Positions 33,203 to 44,324 of a DNA stretch of 64,000 bases are shown in pieces. Origin of the DNA: Riptortus pedestris (taxonomy: Eukaryota; Arthropoda; Insecta; Hemiptera; Alydidae). The notes below the pieces were generated by a model. The model saw only the letters and a list, made by a program, of their open reading frames with translations. It was not told the origin of the DNA and made no database searches. Numbering within the stretch: position 1 is the first letter of the stretch; each line of letters begins with the position of its first letter. Location of the stretch: the NCBI GenBank assembly GCA_019009955.1, contig CM032230.1, positions 2,767,501 through 2,831,500 of the forward strand. Direction: 5' to 3'. The position numbers and the translations under genes were made by a program.

Positions 33203-33944
33203 TTCTTTCTCTCTCAAGCTCTTCCTCTCACTCTCATCCCTCGCCCCCCCTTGAATGGCTCAGGTGGTGCCTTTATCTGTCGCTAGCTCAGCCTTGGAGT
33301 AGATATTGCCCTGAGAGAAGGCTGGCTTAGTTCTATGGTCTCTGGGCACAATGGCTGTTCTTTACAAGCTGCACCTCGGCGGAATATGCAATTTAGCCTA
33401 CATTATTAAATCAAATAACTGTGTAGTTGAACAATTGAAATAATGTTTTGAACTCTTTTATTTTGTATGGAACATAATTGAATTCAGTTACAATAGTTTA
33501 GTTGTTCGCGTCGTCGGGGTAAGATGTAGTAATCCACTTGTAGTATTTAGGAACAGTTGTAATGACGCAGCTTTATAATGTCCTAGAGGGTCTAGGCTTG
33601 ACATCAGTTAACTCTAGAACTTTGCAAGACCAAGAAAATCTCAAACCAAATCCACAGCAGTACATTCCAAAGATCTACAGAATATTTTGCCATATGGTCC
33701 TAAAATCCGACGCCAGAGAGACTATTTCCTGCTCATAGCATGCCATAGAGTTGTTCAAAGGATCAGTTGGAACGATTTACAATCTATTGACCCCAAGACC
33801 TCCTTGCAACCTCCTTGCCTGAACCTGAATCAATTTTGTAGCGGTTCTCATAGTTATTAAACTTGAATCTCCTCCTGGAAAACCCGCTACCAGTCAGACA
33901 TCTGAGGATTTCCTAGGTTTTCCGGCGGGAAAAACCGAGTTATT
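32656..33944. other. No gene; contains a CT tract
   Basis: The sequence is less AT-rich than average from 33240 onward and looks single-copy. No coding signature was found on either strand. Confidence 0.35.
33126..33199. repeat. (CT)n microsatellite
   Basis: About 37 CT units with two CA substitutions near the left edge. The Arg-Glu repeat open frame on the other strand is an artefact of it. Confidence 0.97.
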
Positions 33945-33952
33945 GCCAGGAG

Positions 33953-34311
33953 TAGTGGCGGCTCGCCTATATGCACTGTGGAACTGCAGCACCCCTAATA
34001 TCCACTTGATATTATCTAACATTTAAAATAATGAGCCTGTTTTCTTTTGATTCTTTCTTTATACTTGTATAATATATAATCCTTAAGCTTAATGCAGTAA
34101 CCATCCCCCAGTTTATGGAAAAAGATACAAAAATCATTGTATGGAAGTGTGCTTCACCGTTCTAGCGGCGAGGTATCTGGATGCTGTGCGCCTTCGCACA
34201 CAGGAAGCTCCACAAGGGAGAGAGAGCACTGTTGTTCCCACAGTACCGACCCTGCCTTGCTGGATTTTCTGGAGCAGCACCCCCACTAATTTTAACTACG
34301 AGCCGCCACTG
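33953..34311. mobile_element. hAT-type MITE, 359 bp, with 8-bp target duplication
   Basis: The termini are inverted: TAGTGGCGGCTCG at 33953 and CGAGCCGCCACTG ending at 34311. The terminal CAGTGGCGGCTCG is typical of hAT ends, with C to T at the first base on the left. The flanks GCCAGGAG (33945-33952) and GTCAGGAG (34312-34319) match at seven of eight bases, as expected for an 8-bp hAT target duplication. Subterminal CAGCACCCC boxes occur near both ends. The interior is non-coding. Confidence 0.88.
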
Positions 34312-34319
34312 GTCAGGAG

Positions 34320-35739
34320 TTGCCACTCACAGCTCCCAATAGCAAGGCAGGTTTTACACGCCTTCCATGGAGTATATTGTAGAGATATTCAGCTAGCGAT
34401 CTTCAGCCGCTTCGCCACTCCAAAGTACCAAATTTCTCACTATTTTAGCTTCACATTGTGGAGGCGGATATAGCCGTAGTGTTACCTCCCCTGCTACGAA
34501 TCAGTCACCAAAGAGATATGAGGCGCCAGCGAGGCTCCAGCATAGAGGTACTTGCATTCACCAATCACTGAAGCGACGTCGTAGATACCTCTCACCCACA
34601 TCTAAGACACTAGCCACACGCGGCCGTATAACTTTGGGCTCAAACTATACACTCCCACGCCCGGCAACTGTTTATTTTGTTATATCCTTTATTTGTTATT
34701 ATTACTGCTATCTGCCTCGATCGAATTATATTTCTTTGAGTCCAACAGAATACGAATTCCACTAACACCCTCTCATTCAATAGCATTACTTCCTTTTACA
34801 GTCTTTTGCAGATTGTCTTTCGCAGTCTGTCCGGATTCAACAATTCATATGTCATTCTCTCACTCACCTGATCCTTTAACGTTTTTCTGAAACGTTCTGA
34901 AACTCTAGTTTAGTAACTCAATCCATTCACTACTGAGGCACCGCCCCCCCCCACACACACACACACACACACTCATGGCCAGCCTATAATTGCGATGCTA
35001 TTGAGCGAGCTAGATCTGGAGACGTACCTAGACCTATATAAGCAAGCCGCTGGCCGACCTAGTTGCGCTAACTAATTAACAAGCTGGCAAATCAGCTGAC
35101 TATGAGCGGCTATATTTCGCTGAACAAGGATTCCGTAATGAAACCAAGCCAACTCCCCCAACCTTACTTTCCCGGGGAACTTTCCTTCCAGCTAACGTCT
35201 TCCTTGAAGATTCTTCTTTAGTTTTTAGCTACACACTCAGCAATCTCCAACATTTTAAAAATATTATTAAATTAAATCCATTGTAAAAGCAGTTTTCACT
35301 TCGCCCACCGAAGCCTATTTACAACCCAAGCAACGCCGTTTTTAAAACTAGTCCCTTATTTTTCTATAATTCATAATTATCAAGAGTATTAATTTCTCAG
35401 CACTACATTGAACATTTGGCTTTCTAAAATAGGTGCTATAAATAAGTCTTCAAATAAAGAACTAAAATTAAACTAAACTAAACCCAACAAAAATGTTTGT
35501 ATATATTTGTCCAATAACAAATAGAAATGAAACGTGAATCCAATATTTTGAAAAATGCAGAAAGGTGTTGGTGCCACGTTACTTCTTTTTCCCATATCAA
35601 ATTAAATAATCACAATTTATTCCTCCAATACATTTACAACATGTATATAGATATACGCTTTTTAGGTTGATTTTTCTGGGCAAAAATGTCAAGGAACATA
35701 TATTATAGACTTTTTAAAATATATTATTGTTATTCATTA
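34320..35739. other. No recognisable gene
   Basis: Contains a C-run followed by a short CA microsatellite (about 34945-34972). Otherwise unassigned. Confidence 0.35.
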
Positions 35740-35912
35740 ACAAACACTTTTTTCCACTACGGCTAACTAGGATGGTTTATTTACAGATAACCACCCTTTT
35801 CTAGTCAGGGTGGAACTAAAGATTTTATTTAATGAATTCTTTGCTAAATAAATCGTTATTTCCCATGCGGGTATCTAACCTGAATCTAGGGTTAACTCTT
35901 TAAAAACGATCA
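35740..35912 (-). mobile_element. SINE-like repeat C
   Basis: Reverse copy with ACCACCCTTTTCTAGTCAGG, AATGAATTCTTTGCTAAATA and a degraded B-box region near 35880. Confidence 0.6.
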
Positions 35913-35967
35913 TATAGAAGTCTTCTTTATCTATAACAGGTAGCAAATATTTATTTTGGATCCTCTC

Positions 35968-36096
35968 TTTTATTTTGAAGGAACCTCATTTTCGACATTT
36001 CCTAGTTAGGATAGATGTTCATTTGAGAGAACTTTTCTAAAATCGAGTCTAGTACAACCTCAATAGTTCATTTCCCTTAATGAAAATCTGCTAAAA
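35968..36096 (+). mobile_element. Family A 3' block
   Basis: GAACCTCATTTTCGACATTT, then GTACAACCTCAATAG and a worn hairpin ending AAAATCTGCTAA. Confidence 0.7.
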
Positions 36097-36539
36097 TGGA
36101 AGATGTACTACTTAATGGAACAACAGTCATGAATATGAAATTTGAAAATTTAAAATCTCGTCGTTTTGGAGTTAGCGGTTGCATCCATACCGACAACGCA
36201 CAGAAACAAATCAAAATAGGATCAGGGTAAATTGGAAAATACAGCTCAAATCTGAATCATTTCCTATGACGGCATCTCATATAATATATTCGGTACCTCC
36301 TTGAAAAATAAACTTGCGAAAACAAGATTTGAAATTATAATAGTAATTGGGGGGAGGGGAGGGTCCAGAAAAGTGAGATTACAAAATCGAAATATCTCTG
36401 CTATTGAGATTTGGATTGAAATATGTTTTACAAGAATTATCTTGATCTTACCAGAAACTTTTTATAACTAGGTATATATTCCAGGATAGGAACTATATAT
36501 TCTTAAAACAAAAATGATTCATAGGGTTTTTACATATTA

Positions 36540-37070
36540 ATGGATTTCTTTAAAGGGAAATCAGCTATAAGAGGTTGTACTCATGGCGCGATTTTAGATA
36601 ACATTTTTACAAACGCTAAGTGTCCTCAAATGTTCATCGAACGTACATAGGAGTGACCAAAATGTAATGTAATGTGAAATTAAAGATCAAGTTCTATAAT
36701 GGCTGTAATCGGTCTGGAGGAGGGGGGGGAGTTAGAAGGGTAAGGGAATTCTAAAATTCAAAATATTACTATTAGGTTACTCTGAAATTGATTTTAAATA
36801 TGTCATAACCAATTTGATGTAACCGTTTTCTCTAATTTGATTATGAACCGAGATATTTGCATTTATTAAATTACAGTATTAAGTAAATGGTGGGGGGGGG
36901 TCCCTTCTTTGAGACATCGCACGTAGACAATAAACCAATATACCATGAAATGTCTCATTAAAAGCTTAAATACCAAATATTTACTTATTTTTCTAATAAA
37001 TGGAGAATAGTAGTGAGCCATCCAGTCCGTGAGTAATCTGCTTAGTTTACGCAGCCCCTGCGTGATGGAC
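36540..37070 (-). mobile_element. Family A element, complete, short-type interior
   Basis: Starts with the reversed 3' hairpin (ATTTCTTTAAAGGGAAATCA), then the 3' block and core (GGAGGGGGGGGAGTTAGAAG). It ends in a good 5' terminus, GCTTAGTTTACGCAGCCCCT then GCGTGATGGAC. No TA microsatellite remains. Confidence 0.8.
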
Positions 37071-38160
37071 TGTTATTTTCTAGGCCATTTGCTGGAAAAT
37101 AAAACCTTCAACGATTTCAATGAAACTGCTACAAATAGTGTAGTTTGCAGCATTTTATACGATTTCACATTTTGTATAACAAACCAATTTGTATATAGCT
37201 GTTAATAATACTTAATTAAATGTTTTTGGAATTAAATTTTGTGTCTATCGGGGAATTCAAGGTGCGTTGGAACATTTTCTATGAATATAATATATTAGAC
37301 GTTTCAAAATGTCTGAGACAAAAAACCCAATTGATCTCACTGTGGCCATACTGGATGACTAAAGCCAAAAATAATCTAATGGTCATCCATCGCCACCGCT
37401 GGTCTGGAGGGAGGACACTCTCGTACATAGAGGAAAACTGGCACGCACCCCCCGCATTTCCCGAAGGGAACAGACGTGGCAGGGTGGCAAAGTGAAAATT
37501 GGTGATGCCATACGGGAGGGGAATGTAAGTAGGAACAGCAAGGATAACCATTGGCCCATTCGGAGCACGGAGTAATTGTGAATCGGAGCACAGTGGGGAA
37601 GAAGGATATCCATCAACTTCCGGTTAGCGACCAGGCCCTAGTGATTGTTTATTGCATTTCCGGCCACCCTCGTCATCTCCAAAGCCTCCCCCTAGCAACC
37701 CTCCAGCAACCCTCCCGGCAAGGAAATAGGCTTACGATCCGACAGCCTTCCAAAGACTCTGCTTTTTGCGTGGTTGTAGTAACATTCGCCTGGCTGAACA
37801 TCAAACCTCAGCTCCTGCATATCCCGTTATACGGTTCGATTCTTCATGACACATGGGCTTCCAGCAGGAGCTGGAAAGAACAAGACTAAAAAGTATAGAA
37901 GGGAGAAAAAATGTGGATTGAGCAAGGTGCCTTCAGCCCACTTTTGATCAGGATCTTAAACGAAAACCAGTCAATATGCAAGTGGCCACTTTCTTATATT
38001 CACTTCCTATATTTCCTATTTACAAGCTAACAGTTCTCATGATCCTTTTTCCACCATACCTAGATACAATACGACAAAATCTAAACGGAGCTCTTATATG
38101 AGTTATATTGAAGACAATCTTCTAACCAACAAACAATAAATGAGTTAACCTTTTCAGTAA
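37071..38160. other. Unassigned; may include upstream LINE remains
   Basis: Several overlapping open frames near 37220-37890 lack recognisable motifs. This would be the endonuclease position of the LINE at 38161, but no endonuclease motif is visible. Confidence 0.3.
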
Positions 38161-38965
38161 GGGAAGTAGCTGAGATAAGTAGTCCAAAGACCGATTTACT
38201 ACAAAAAACGTCCTGTGCCTTGGTGGAATGATGAACACATAGCAGTAGAAAATACAGCGAAATCCTTCAACCCTCCTGGAATATAAAAGCAAAACTACAG
38301 TGTGTTATTAAGTAATCTAAAAGAAATTGTTGGGTAGAATATGTATCATACATCGAGCAAAATTCTTCAGCAAAGAATATTTTAACAAAAATTAATCAAA
38401 TCAAACATAACCTCGTCTCACTAATAGAATCTGGTAATGGTGTTGCTGACTACCTTCCTATCGCAAATAGAAGTATAGTATAAATATTAAGAACTACCCA
38501 AACAAATTGTTAGATTGCAAACAGAAACCATTCATGTACAAATTCCTGCAAGTCAAGACCATTCACTGAACGATCCGTTTAGTTCATAGCAACTCCAAAA
38601 TGCAATATCTTCCTTTACAATGACCGCACCTCAACTGGACATCATAACATACAAAATCTACTTGAAAGTGCTTAACCGATCCTTCTTAACCTTGTTAATG
38701 AGGTTTTTATAGGCGGTTGTCATCCTTACTCCTGGAACGAAGCAATAGCCATATCAGTTGGAAAACTTGGAAATTACAAAAATCAAGCTACTAGTTACAG
38801 ACCAATACCTTTAACTAGTTGTCTAAAAAAATCGTAGAATATATGTCCATGTTTGTTTATACGTAAATTATGTTCCATGACATTTCTTGCTCATTGTATG
38901 TTGGAACGCAGATATCATACATATATCGCTTTCAATTTAAATAACTTTAAATTATGCCAGACCAA
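38161..38965 (+). pseudogene. LINE ORF2 fragment: linker and start of reverse transcriptase
   Basis: Two landmarks in the order known for Jockey/I/R1-type LINEs. The first is PVPWWNDEHIAVENTAKSF at about 38212, the linker between endonuclease and RT with the PWW.DE motif. The second, after a degraded KINQIKHN.VS segment, is SWNEAIAISVGKLGN followed by SYRPIPLTSCLKK (38735-38835), the N-terminal RT motif W..A.I..I.K.GK..SYRPISLTS. Frameshifts occur between the two and after LKK. The catalytic palm with its aspartates is not seen, so the copy is dead and internally decayed. Confidence 0.75.
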
Positions 38966-39131
38966 GCATTTTGCTTATTTAATTAAATAGGTGTGCAAGG
39001 AATTCCTTTGGTGGTCACGTCATTTTTTTAGCAGAGCAAATATAGTTTTCAACAGAACAAGATGTCCAACATGCAAATTTCTCAGTCATTACTTGTTAAA
39101 CTATTGATGCTCTCCAATGGTTGTTCTATAC

Positions 39132-39687
39132 CACATGTGGGCAACCTCCGGCCGCGGTAAGGTTTGATCCGGCCCACGAGACATTTTTCAAAAACCCAAT
39201 TAAAGAAAAATATTACACTACTTACTCCAAATGAGGAAGATGAGGAGAGATTTGTGCATTTGACAGTACTTAGAAATGTGAACAGTTCTTTTCATTGATG
39301 AAAGTTAATAAATCTAAAAATCTTACTAGGCTGACTAACGGTAATTTGGAAAATTCTTTTCGTCTTCGTATCAGTGAAATTAATCCAAACATCGATGGAT
39401 TAGTTTCCCAAATTCAAGCTCGAGTGTCTCATTGGTTTCGGAGTCGCTATTTAACTTTCGTTGTTTGTAATAATTCCAAATTTTACCTAATAATGTTGTA
39501 CCTATTTTATTCATTTCATTTTGTTATTTTAATAAATTGAATTATAATTACATTGTCGTTATAATTCTATGTCTGATATCTACCGTTAAAAATATTGAAC
39601 ACTACTTTAAAATTCACTGCTTTTAAAGTTTACGTACGTATTTGACACTATAGTTTGTCCCGCAACATGTAAAGGTTGCCCTACCTG
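39132..39687 (+). mobile_element. Internally deleted hAT element, 556 bp
   Basis: The left end CACATGTGGGCAACCT and the reversed right end CAGGTAGGGCAACCT form imperfect terminal inverted repeats of the hAT kind (CAGGGGTGGGCAACC-like ends are common in the superfamily). The flanks TTCTATAC (39124-39131) and TTCTATAT (39688-39695) are an 8-bp target duplication with one mismatch. The 3' end of a transposase gene survives inside. Confidence 0.88.
39283..39435 (+). pseudogene. hAT transposase C-terminal dimerisation segment
   Basis: The frame reads QFFSLMKVNKSKNLTRLTN and goes on through ENSFRLRISEINPNIDGLV to QARVSH. hAT transposases end with a dimerisation helix block of the form FS.MK.IKSK.R.RL.DE.LE..LR.....Y.P.I..L.....CQ.SH. 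Spacing and key residues agree. Only this last exon-like piece remains, and the reading frame continues past the usual end to 39540. The catalytic domain is missing, so it is inactive. Confidence 0.8.
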
Positions 39688-39785
39688 TTCTATATATTTT
39701 TTGGTAGTTCAGATATTAAGGGATTTGTTTTGCACTTTCTTAAGTTCAGTTTTCGGTAAACCCCCAATTGTGCTGTGGGATGTTT

Positions 39786-40289
39786 ATTTATAAATGTGGG
39801 TTGCGTAACCCTGCGTGGTAGTTGTTATTGGGAACAAATTCAATAAGAGAGCACTTGTTCCGGGAAGATGAGAGTTGGTTTGAAGAATATCAGGATCAGA
39901 TAAAGAAAGCAGAAGAGTGCATGTCCTAACCGTTATGGCCTGCTTAAAAATAAGGTGGGCCCTTATCTTGGAGCACTCTACCACTGCTCAACTGCAGCGA
40001 TAAAGCGCAGGAATCCTTGTTGAGATTTATGCTGGAGCCTTACATGCCGGCGGTAATTGTAGATTAGTTTTTAGCAGTTGACAGGATTGCCTGCTATGGC
40101 TGTTCTCGCCTTATCCAGTAGCAGGGCAATGCTCTCCAGGAATCCATTCCAGCGGCTACTTCCAGGATCAGTGGCTACCTTATACACACAACTCCTAACT
40201 CCCGCTACCGCCGTAGTTGAGCATACTTACCGCCTGCACTTATTACACAATAGTCATCTCATCTCGCCAAAAATTCTCTATTTCTAAAT
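39786..40289. other. No recognisable feature
   Basis: Slightly GC-richer sequence with short open frames and no family signature. Confidence 0.35.
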
Positions 40290-40620
40290 AATGTGAAGAA
40301 AGGGGGCTTAACTGAAGGATGAATCAAGAAAGTACAGATAACTGACTTAATATTTGGGGCAAGAAAAAATGTTTAGATCAACAATTATAGAACATCAATA
40401 GTTAAACAAGATTTTTTCCATAACATTTTTCAATCCGACTTTTGCTATCAAAGATATTTTAAATTTTGGAATTTCCCCTCTCACTAAACCTCCCCCCTTC
40501 TCCTTGTCCAATTTCAGCCATTGACGAATCATCTTTAGTGTTGAATAAAACGGTTTAGTAACGTGTGTGACGTACTTCAAATCAAACCTTTCGAATAAAG
40601 AAATAAAATCCTACCTAACG
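40290..40620 (+). mobile_element. Family A2 core fragment
   Basis: GGGGGCTTAACTGAAGGATG, CATCAATAGTTAAACAAG, the ATTTCCCCTCTCACTAAACC box and TTTAGTGTTGAATAAAACGG follow the A2 interior. Ends are missing. Confidence 0.6.
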
Positions 40621-40642
40621 CGTATATATCAAATTAAAAATA

Positions 40643-40973
40643 TTGTGGTTGTACTCGTGATGAGATTTCCGAAATATTTCTTCAAATGTACATCGATCCA
40701 CACCAGGCTGTGACAAAAATTTGATTCGTTCTAATCTATACATATAACATGTAATATTTATCTATTATCGCTGAAGTGGTCACGATTGGATCGTTGCAAA
40801 ACTGGACATTTAAACATTCCATGTATCATCAAAGATCATTAATGGCTAAAACCACAGGTTCGAAAACTCTTGTTGCGAATGTACTTCTTTACAAATGTTG
40901 TTTTATACATGATTTCTCTATATCGAATATTAACATGAACACATGCATTTTTATTATTCATTCATCGGGTACA
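40643..40973 (-). mobile_element. Family A 3' half fragment
   Basis: Reverse 3' block (GTACTCGTGATGAGATTTCC) and core motif (TATTATCGCTGAAGTGGTCA). It is truncated where the next family A copy starts. Confidence 0.6.
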
Positions 40974-41101
40974 TTTTAGCAGATTTCCCTTAAGGGAAAT
41001 CAGCTATTGAGGTTCTACTCATGATGCGATTTTCGAAATTTTTCTACAAATGTCCAGCGATCCTACCCAGCAGATGACGAAAATGAGGTCCGTTCAAAAC
41101 A

Positions 41102-41103
<2 letters not shown>

Positions 41104-41164
<61 letters not shown>
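41104..41164. repeat. (TA)n microsatellite, insertion site of family B
   Basis: About 30 TA units. The family B 3' end begins directly at its right edge. Confidence 0.95.
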
Positions 41165-41165
<1 letters not shown>

Positions 41166-43042
41166 TAGCTCAGATACCCGGCTTCGCTCGGGAATTCATT
41201 TGAGGCTGAATGGTGATGGTATATTTTTGGCAAGGCTTTACTTTGCACAATATTTTCACATTTACCCGTTCCAGTGTTTAAGGTTAATTCCCCTTTGTTG
41301 GCATTTGTTAATAATAAAATTATTTTTTTATGTAAGACTTCACTGTCCTGCATATTGCCATATTTCCCGTCTCCTGTGCATTATGCATAGATTTGAATTA
41401 TTAAGGAGAAAATATTGACATACATTTGAATTAATTTTTTCAGGTGAGGTACCATATTGAAAAGAAGTGTTGAGGAAATTTCTCTAAATAACAAAATAAA
41501 CCACTTTTGTTATGTGCATATTTGCCGAAACCCCAATAGGAAATCATTATTATTAATTTCAGGCCTCCCTTATTAAATTCCGTCCCTAGAAATGTTAGTA
41601 TGGCTTATTATAAGGAAGGGGTTAGTGCTAATACACATACTGAGTGTTTTATTTAGTTCGGTAGAGTCTTTTGTGCCAAATAAAATTGTTGTCTCCCGCT
41701 ATAATGTTTAGCGTATAACGCCTTTATACTTCGGTATACGATGATAGTGTATATAAAAAAAAAAGTTTCTCTAAATAACAAAATAAACAACTTTTGTTAT
41801 GTGCATATTTGCCGAAAATGCAATAGGAAACGAAATATCACTATTATTAATTTCAGGCCTTCCTTATAACCCCCACTCCTGCCCATCCCTAGAAATGTTA
41901 GTATAGCTTATTATAATGAAGGCGTTAGTACTAATTCACATACCAAGTTTGGTTTAATCCGGTTGAGTCTTTAGTTACAAATAAAATTGTTCACTTCCGC
42001 TTTAGTTTATAGCGTATAACTCATTTATGCTTCCGTATACGGCAAAAGTTTATATAACAAAAGTTTCTCTTAATAACAAAATAAACAACTTTTGTTATGT
42101 GCATATTTGCTGAAAAAGCAATAGGAAACGAAATATCTCTATTTTTAATTTCAGGCCTCCCTTATAACCCCCACTCCTGCCCGTCCCTAGAAATGTTTGT
42201 ATGGCTTATTATAAGGAAATCGTTAGAGTTAATTCACATAGCGAGTTTGGTTTAGTTCGGTTGAGTCTTTTGTCCCAAATAAAATCGTGGACTCCCGCTA
42301 TAGTTTTTAGCGTATAACTCATTTATGCTTCCGTATATGGCAAAAGATCATATAGCTAAAGTTACTTTAAATAACAAAATAAACAACTTTTGTTATGTGC
42401 ATATTTGCTGAAAAAGCAATAGGAAACGAAATATCGCTATTTTTAATTTCAGGCCTCCCTTATAACCCCCACTCCTGCCCGTCCCTAGAAATCTTAGTAT
42501 GGCTTATTATAAGGAAGGCGTTAGTATTAATTCACATACCGAGTTTGGTTTAGTTCGGATGAGTCTTTTGTGCCAAATAAAATTGTGGACTCCCGCTATA
42601 GTTTTTAACGTATAACGCATTTAAACTTCCGTATACGGCAAAAGTGCATATAATAAAAGTTACTCTAAATTACAAAATAAACAACTTTTGTTATGTGCAT
42701 ATTTGCTGAAAAAGCAATAGGAAACGTAATATCGCTATTTTTAATTTCAGGCCTTCCTTATAACCCCCACTCCTGTTTGTCTTAGAGAATATTAATATAG
42801 CCTAAAGTCTAAGTTGGGCTAGCAGTAATATACATACCAAGTTTCATAAAATTCGGTTCAGCCGTTTATGCGTGAAAAGGTAACAAACAAACAAACAAAT
42901 AAACAAACAAACAAACAAACAAATAAACAAACAAACAGACACCAAAGAAACAAAATGCAGTTATGTTGTCTATGACATGTGAAACGAAAAGTTATCGTGA
43001 AATTTCGCGAAAAAAATCAATGTACAGACAGAGGTTACAATT
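41165..43042 (-). mobile_element. Family B Helitron-like element with five internal modules
   Basis: CTAG at 41165-41168 and the hairpin CCCGGCTTCGCTCGGG form the 3' end on the minus strand. Five modules follow, with CTTTTGTTATGTGCATAT at about 41504, 41791, 42089, 42387 and 42685, a period close to 298 bp. Beyond them are TCATAAAATTCGGTTCAGCC, an AAAC-type microsatellite (42883-42936) and the 5' end with CGAAATTTCACGATAACTTT read in reverse. It is the longest B copy here and non-coding. Confidence 0.88.
42883..42936. repeat. (CAAA)n microsatellite inside family B
   Basis: About 13 CAAA/CAAACAAAT units. Confidence 0.9.
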
Positions 43043-43497
43043 TTATATATATATAGATATATATTTGTCTGTTACCGCTCTAGCGGTCGCAATTTTTGTT
43101 TGATCGTTACCAAACTCGATATTTAGTCGTTTTATGTAAAAAGAAAGATCAAGTTCGTTAACGGCTGAAATCGGACCAGTGGGAGGGGGGGTTTAGAGGG
43201 GAGGATTTTCGAAAATTCGAAATATCTCCGTTACTATACGCCGGTTCGAAAAATTGTACAGAATCAATCTTATTGCAAATTAAATTTACTATAAATATTG
43301 TTACATTTATTCCCTATCTTGATTATTAAGTGAGATATTTTCATTTTTATGAAATTTGGGTACATAACGGATTTTTGAATTTCCCGCGAAAAGCTAGTTC
43401 GGCCCTTTGCCGTCACCGGCTCTCCTATGGAGATTTCTCTACTGTATAACTTCACGTGGGAAATCTGCTTAGTTTACGCAGCCCCTGCGTGACGGAC

Positions 43498-44008
43498 TTT
43501 TTACTCATATCAAATTTGGCAATGATCATCTGATTATTACTTAAATATGGTTACTATTAGTCATAAAGAATAATTGCATATTTTATAAGTCAGTTTTTAG
43601 TTAAAGCGTAGTTCTAATTGCATGACTTTTACTATGACTTACTGAACGACTAAACTACCTTATATCCAGCTATTATTTCGTATTCTGTTTAAATAAGGTT
43701 TGTACTAGTGGAGAAATGGAGAAAAGATGTTGAGATGAGATCATCATAGCAGCTCGTTAGAAATATATAATAGTTATGGACCCGCTGCGTGCCATACTGT
43801 TCCATTCTATTACTGTTCAATAAGTCATTCTGCCGCCTTAACTAAGCAGGATTATCGCTTGCCAAATAAAGGCACTCCTCTGACAACATCTAAATACTCC
43901 ATTTTCCTTTAATAAGAAGCCTACGTAAACATGATTTCAAATTTAAACTGGTCATAAGAAGTTCAATAGCTCAGTTGAGTGACTTTTTACAGAAGACTGA
44001 TAACTGAA
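43498..44008. other. No recognisable feature
   Basis: AT-rich spacer. A degraded AACTAAGCAGGATTATCG at about 43840 may be a worn family A 5' end. Confidence 0.35.
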
Positions 44009-44262
44009 ATCATCCTTCACGCATGGGCTGCCCAAGCTAAGCAGATTTCCCTTTAAGATTAACAACTCGCTTACCATTTCAGTAATATTAGATATTTATT
44101 CAAGGGTGGAAAGAAGGAAGCACGAATAACTCACTCAATATTTAATTAAAAAATGTTTCGTACCAAAATTGTAGAGCATAAATAATGTAACAAGATTGTT
44201 TCTATCCGACTCTCATAAAAAGTGATACAATGTTTAGTGTTGAATGAAACGGTTCTGTTTGA
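44009..44262 (+). mobile_element. Family A2 5' part
   Basis: The 5' end TCCTTCACGCATGGGCTGCC is followed by AGCAGATTTCCC, then AATAATGTAACAAGATTG and GTTTAGTGTTGAATGAAACG. It is cut short just before the LINE tail. Confidence 0.7.
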
Positions 44263-44324
44263 AGGAGCAACGCCTTAACTCTCATGGCTAACCGTAGCTT
44301 CATCAATGCCATTTTCAATACATA

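Larger units (their letters stand above)
39060..39785 (-). mobile_element. Family A fragment interrupted by a hAT element
   Basis: On the reverse strand the A2 phrase ACTATTGATGCTCTCCAATG, then TTGTTCTATA, is cut by the hAT element at 39132. It resumes at about 39696 with TTCAGATATTAAGGGATTTG and the C-run box. Confidence 0.55.
40974..43497 (-). mobile_element. Family A element, complete, split by a family B element
   Basis: The 3' hairpin TTTTAGCAGATTTCCC with TTAAGGGAAATCAGC opens at 40974. The 3' block leads into a TA microsatellite (41104-41164). After 1.88 kb of family B, the TA run resumes (about 43043-43065), followed by TTGTCTGTTACCGCTCTAGC, the core and the short-subtype spacer. It ends in a perfect 5' terminus, GCTTAGTTTACGCAGCCCCT then GCGTGACGGAC at 43497. 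Both outer edges adjoin T-runs. Confidence 0.92.

Noticed and set aside
34141..34473. 110-codon open frame on the plus strand
   Set aside because: Its first half lies in the non-coding interior of the hAT MITE and the frame crosses the element's end. No domain recognised.
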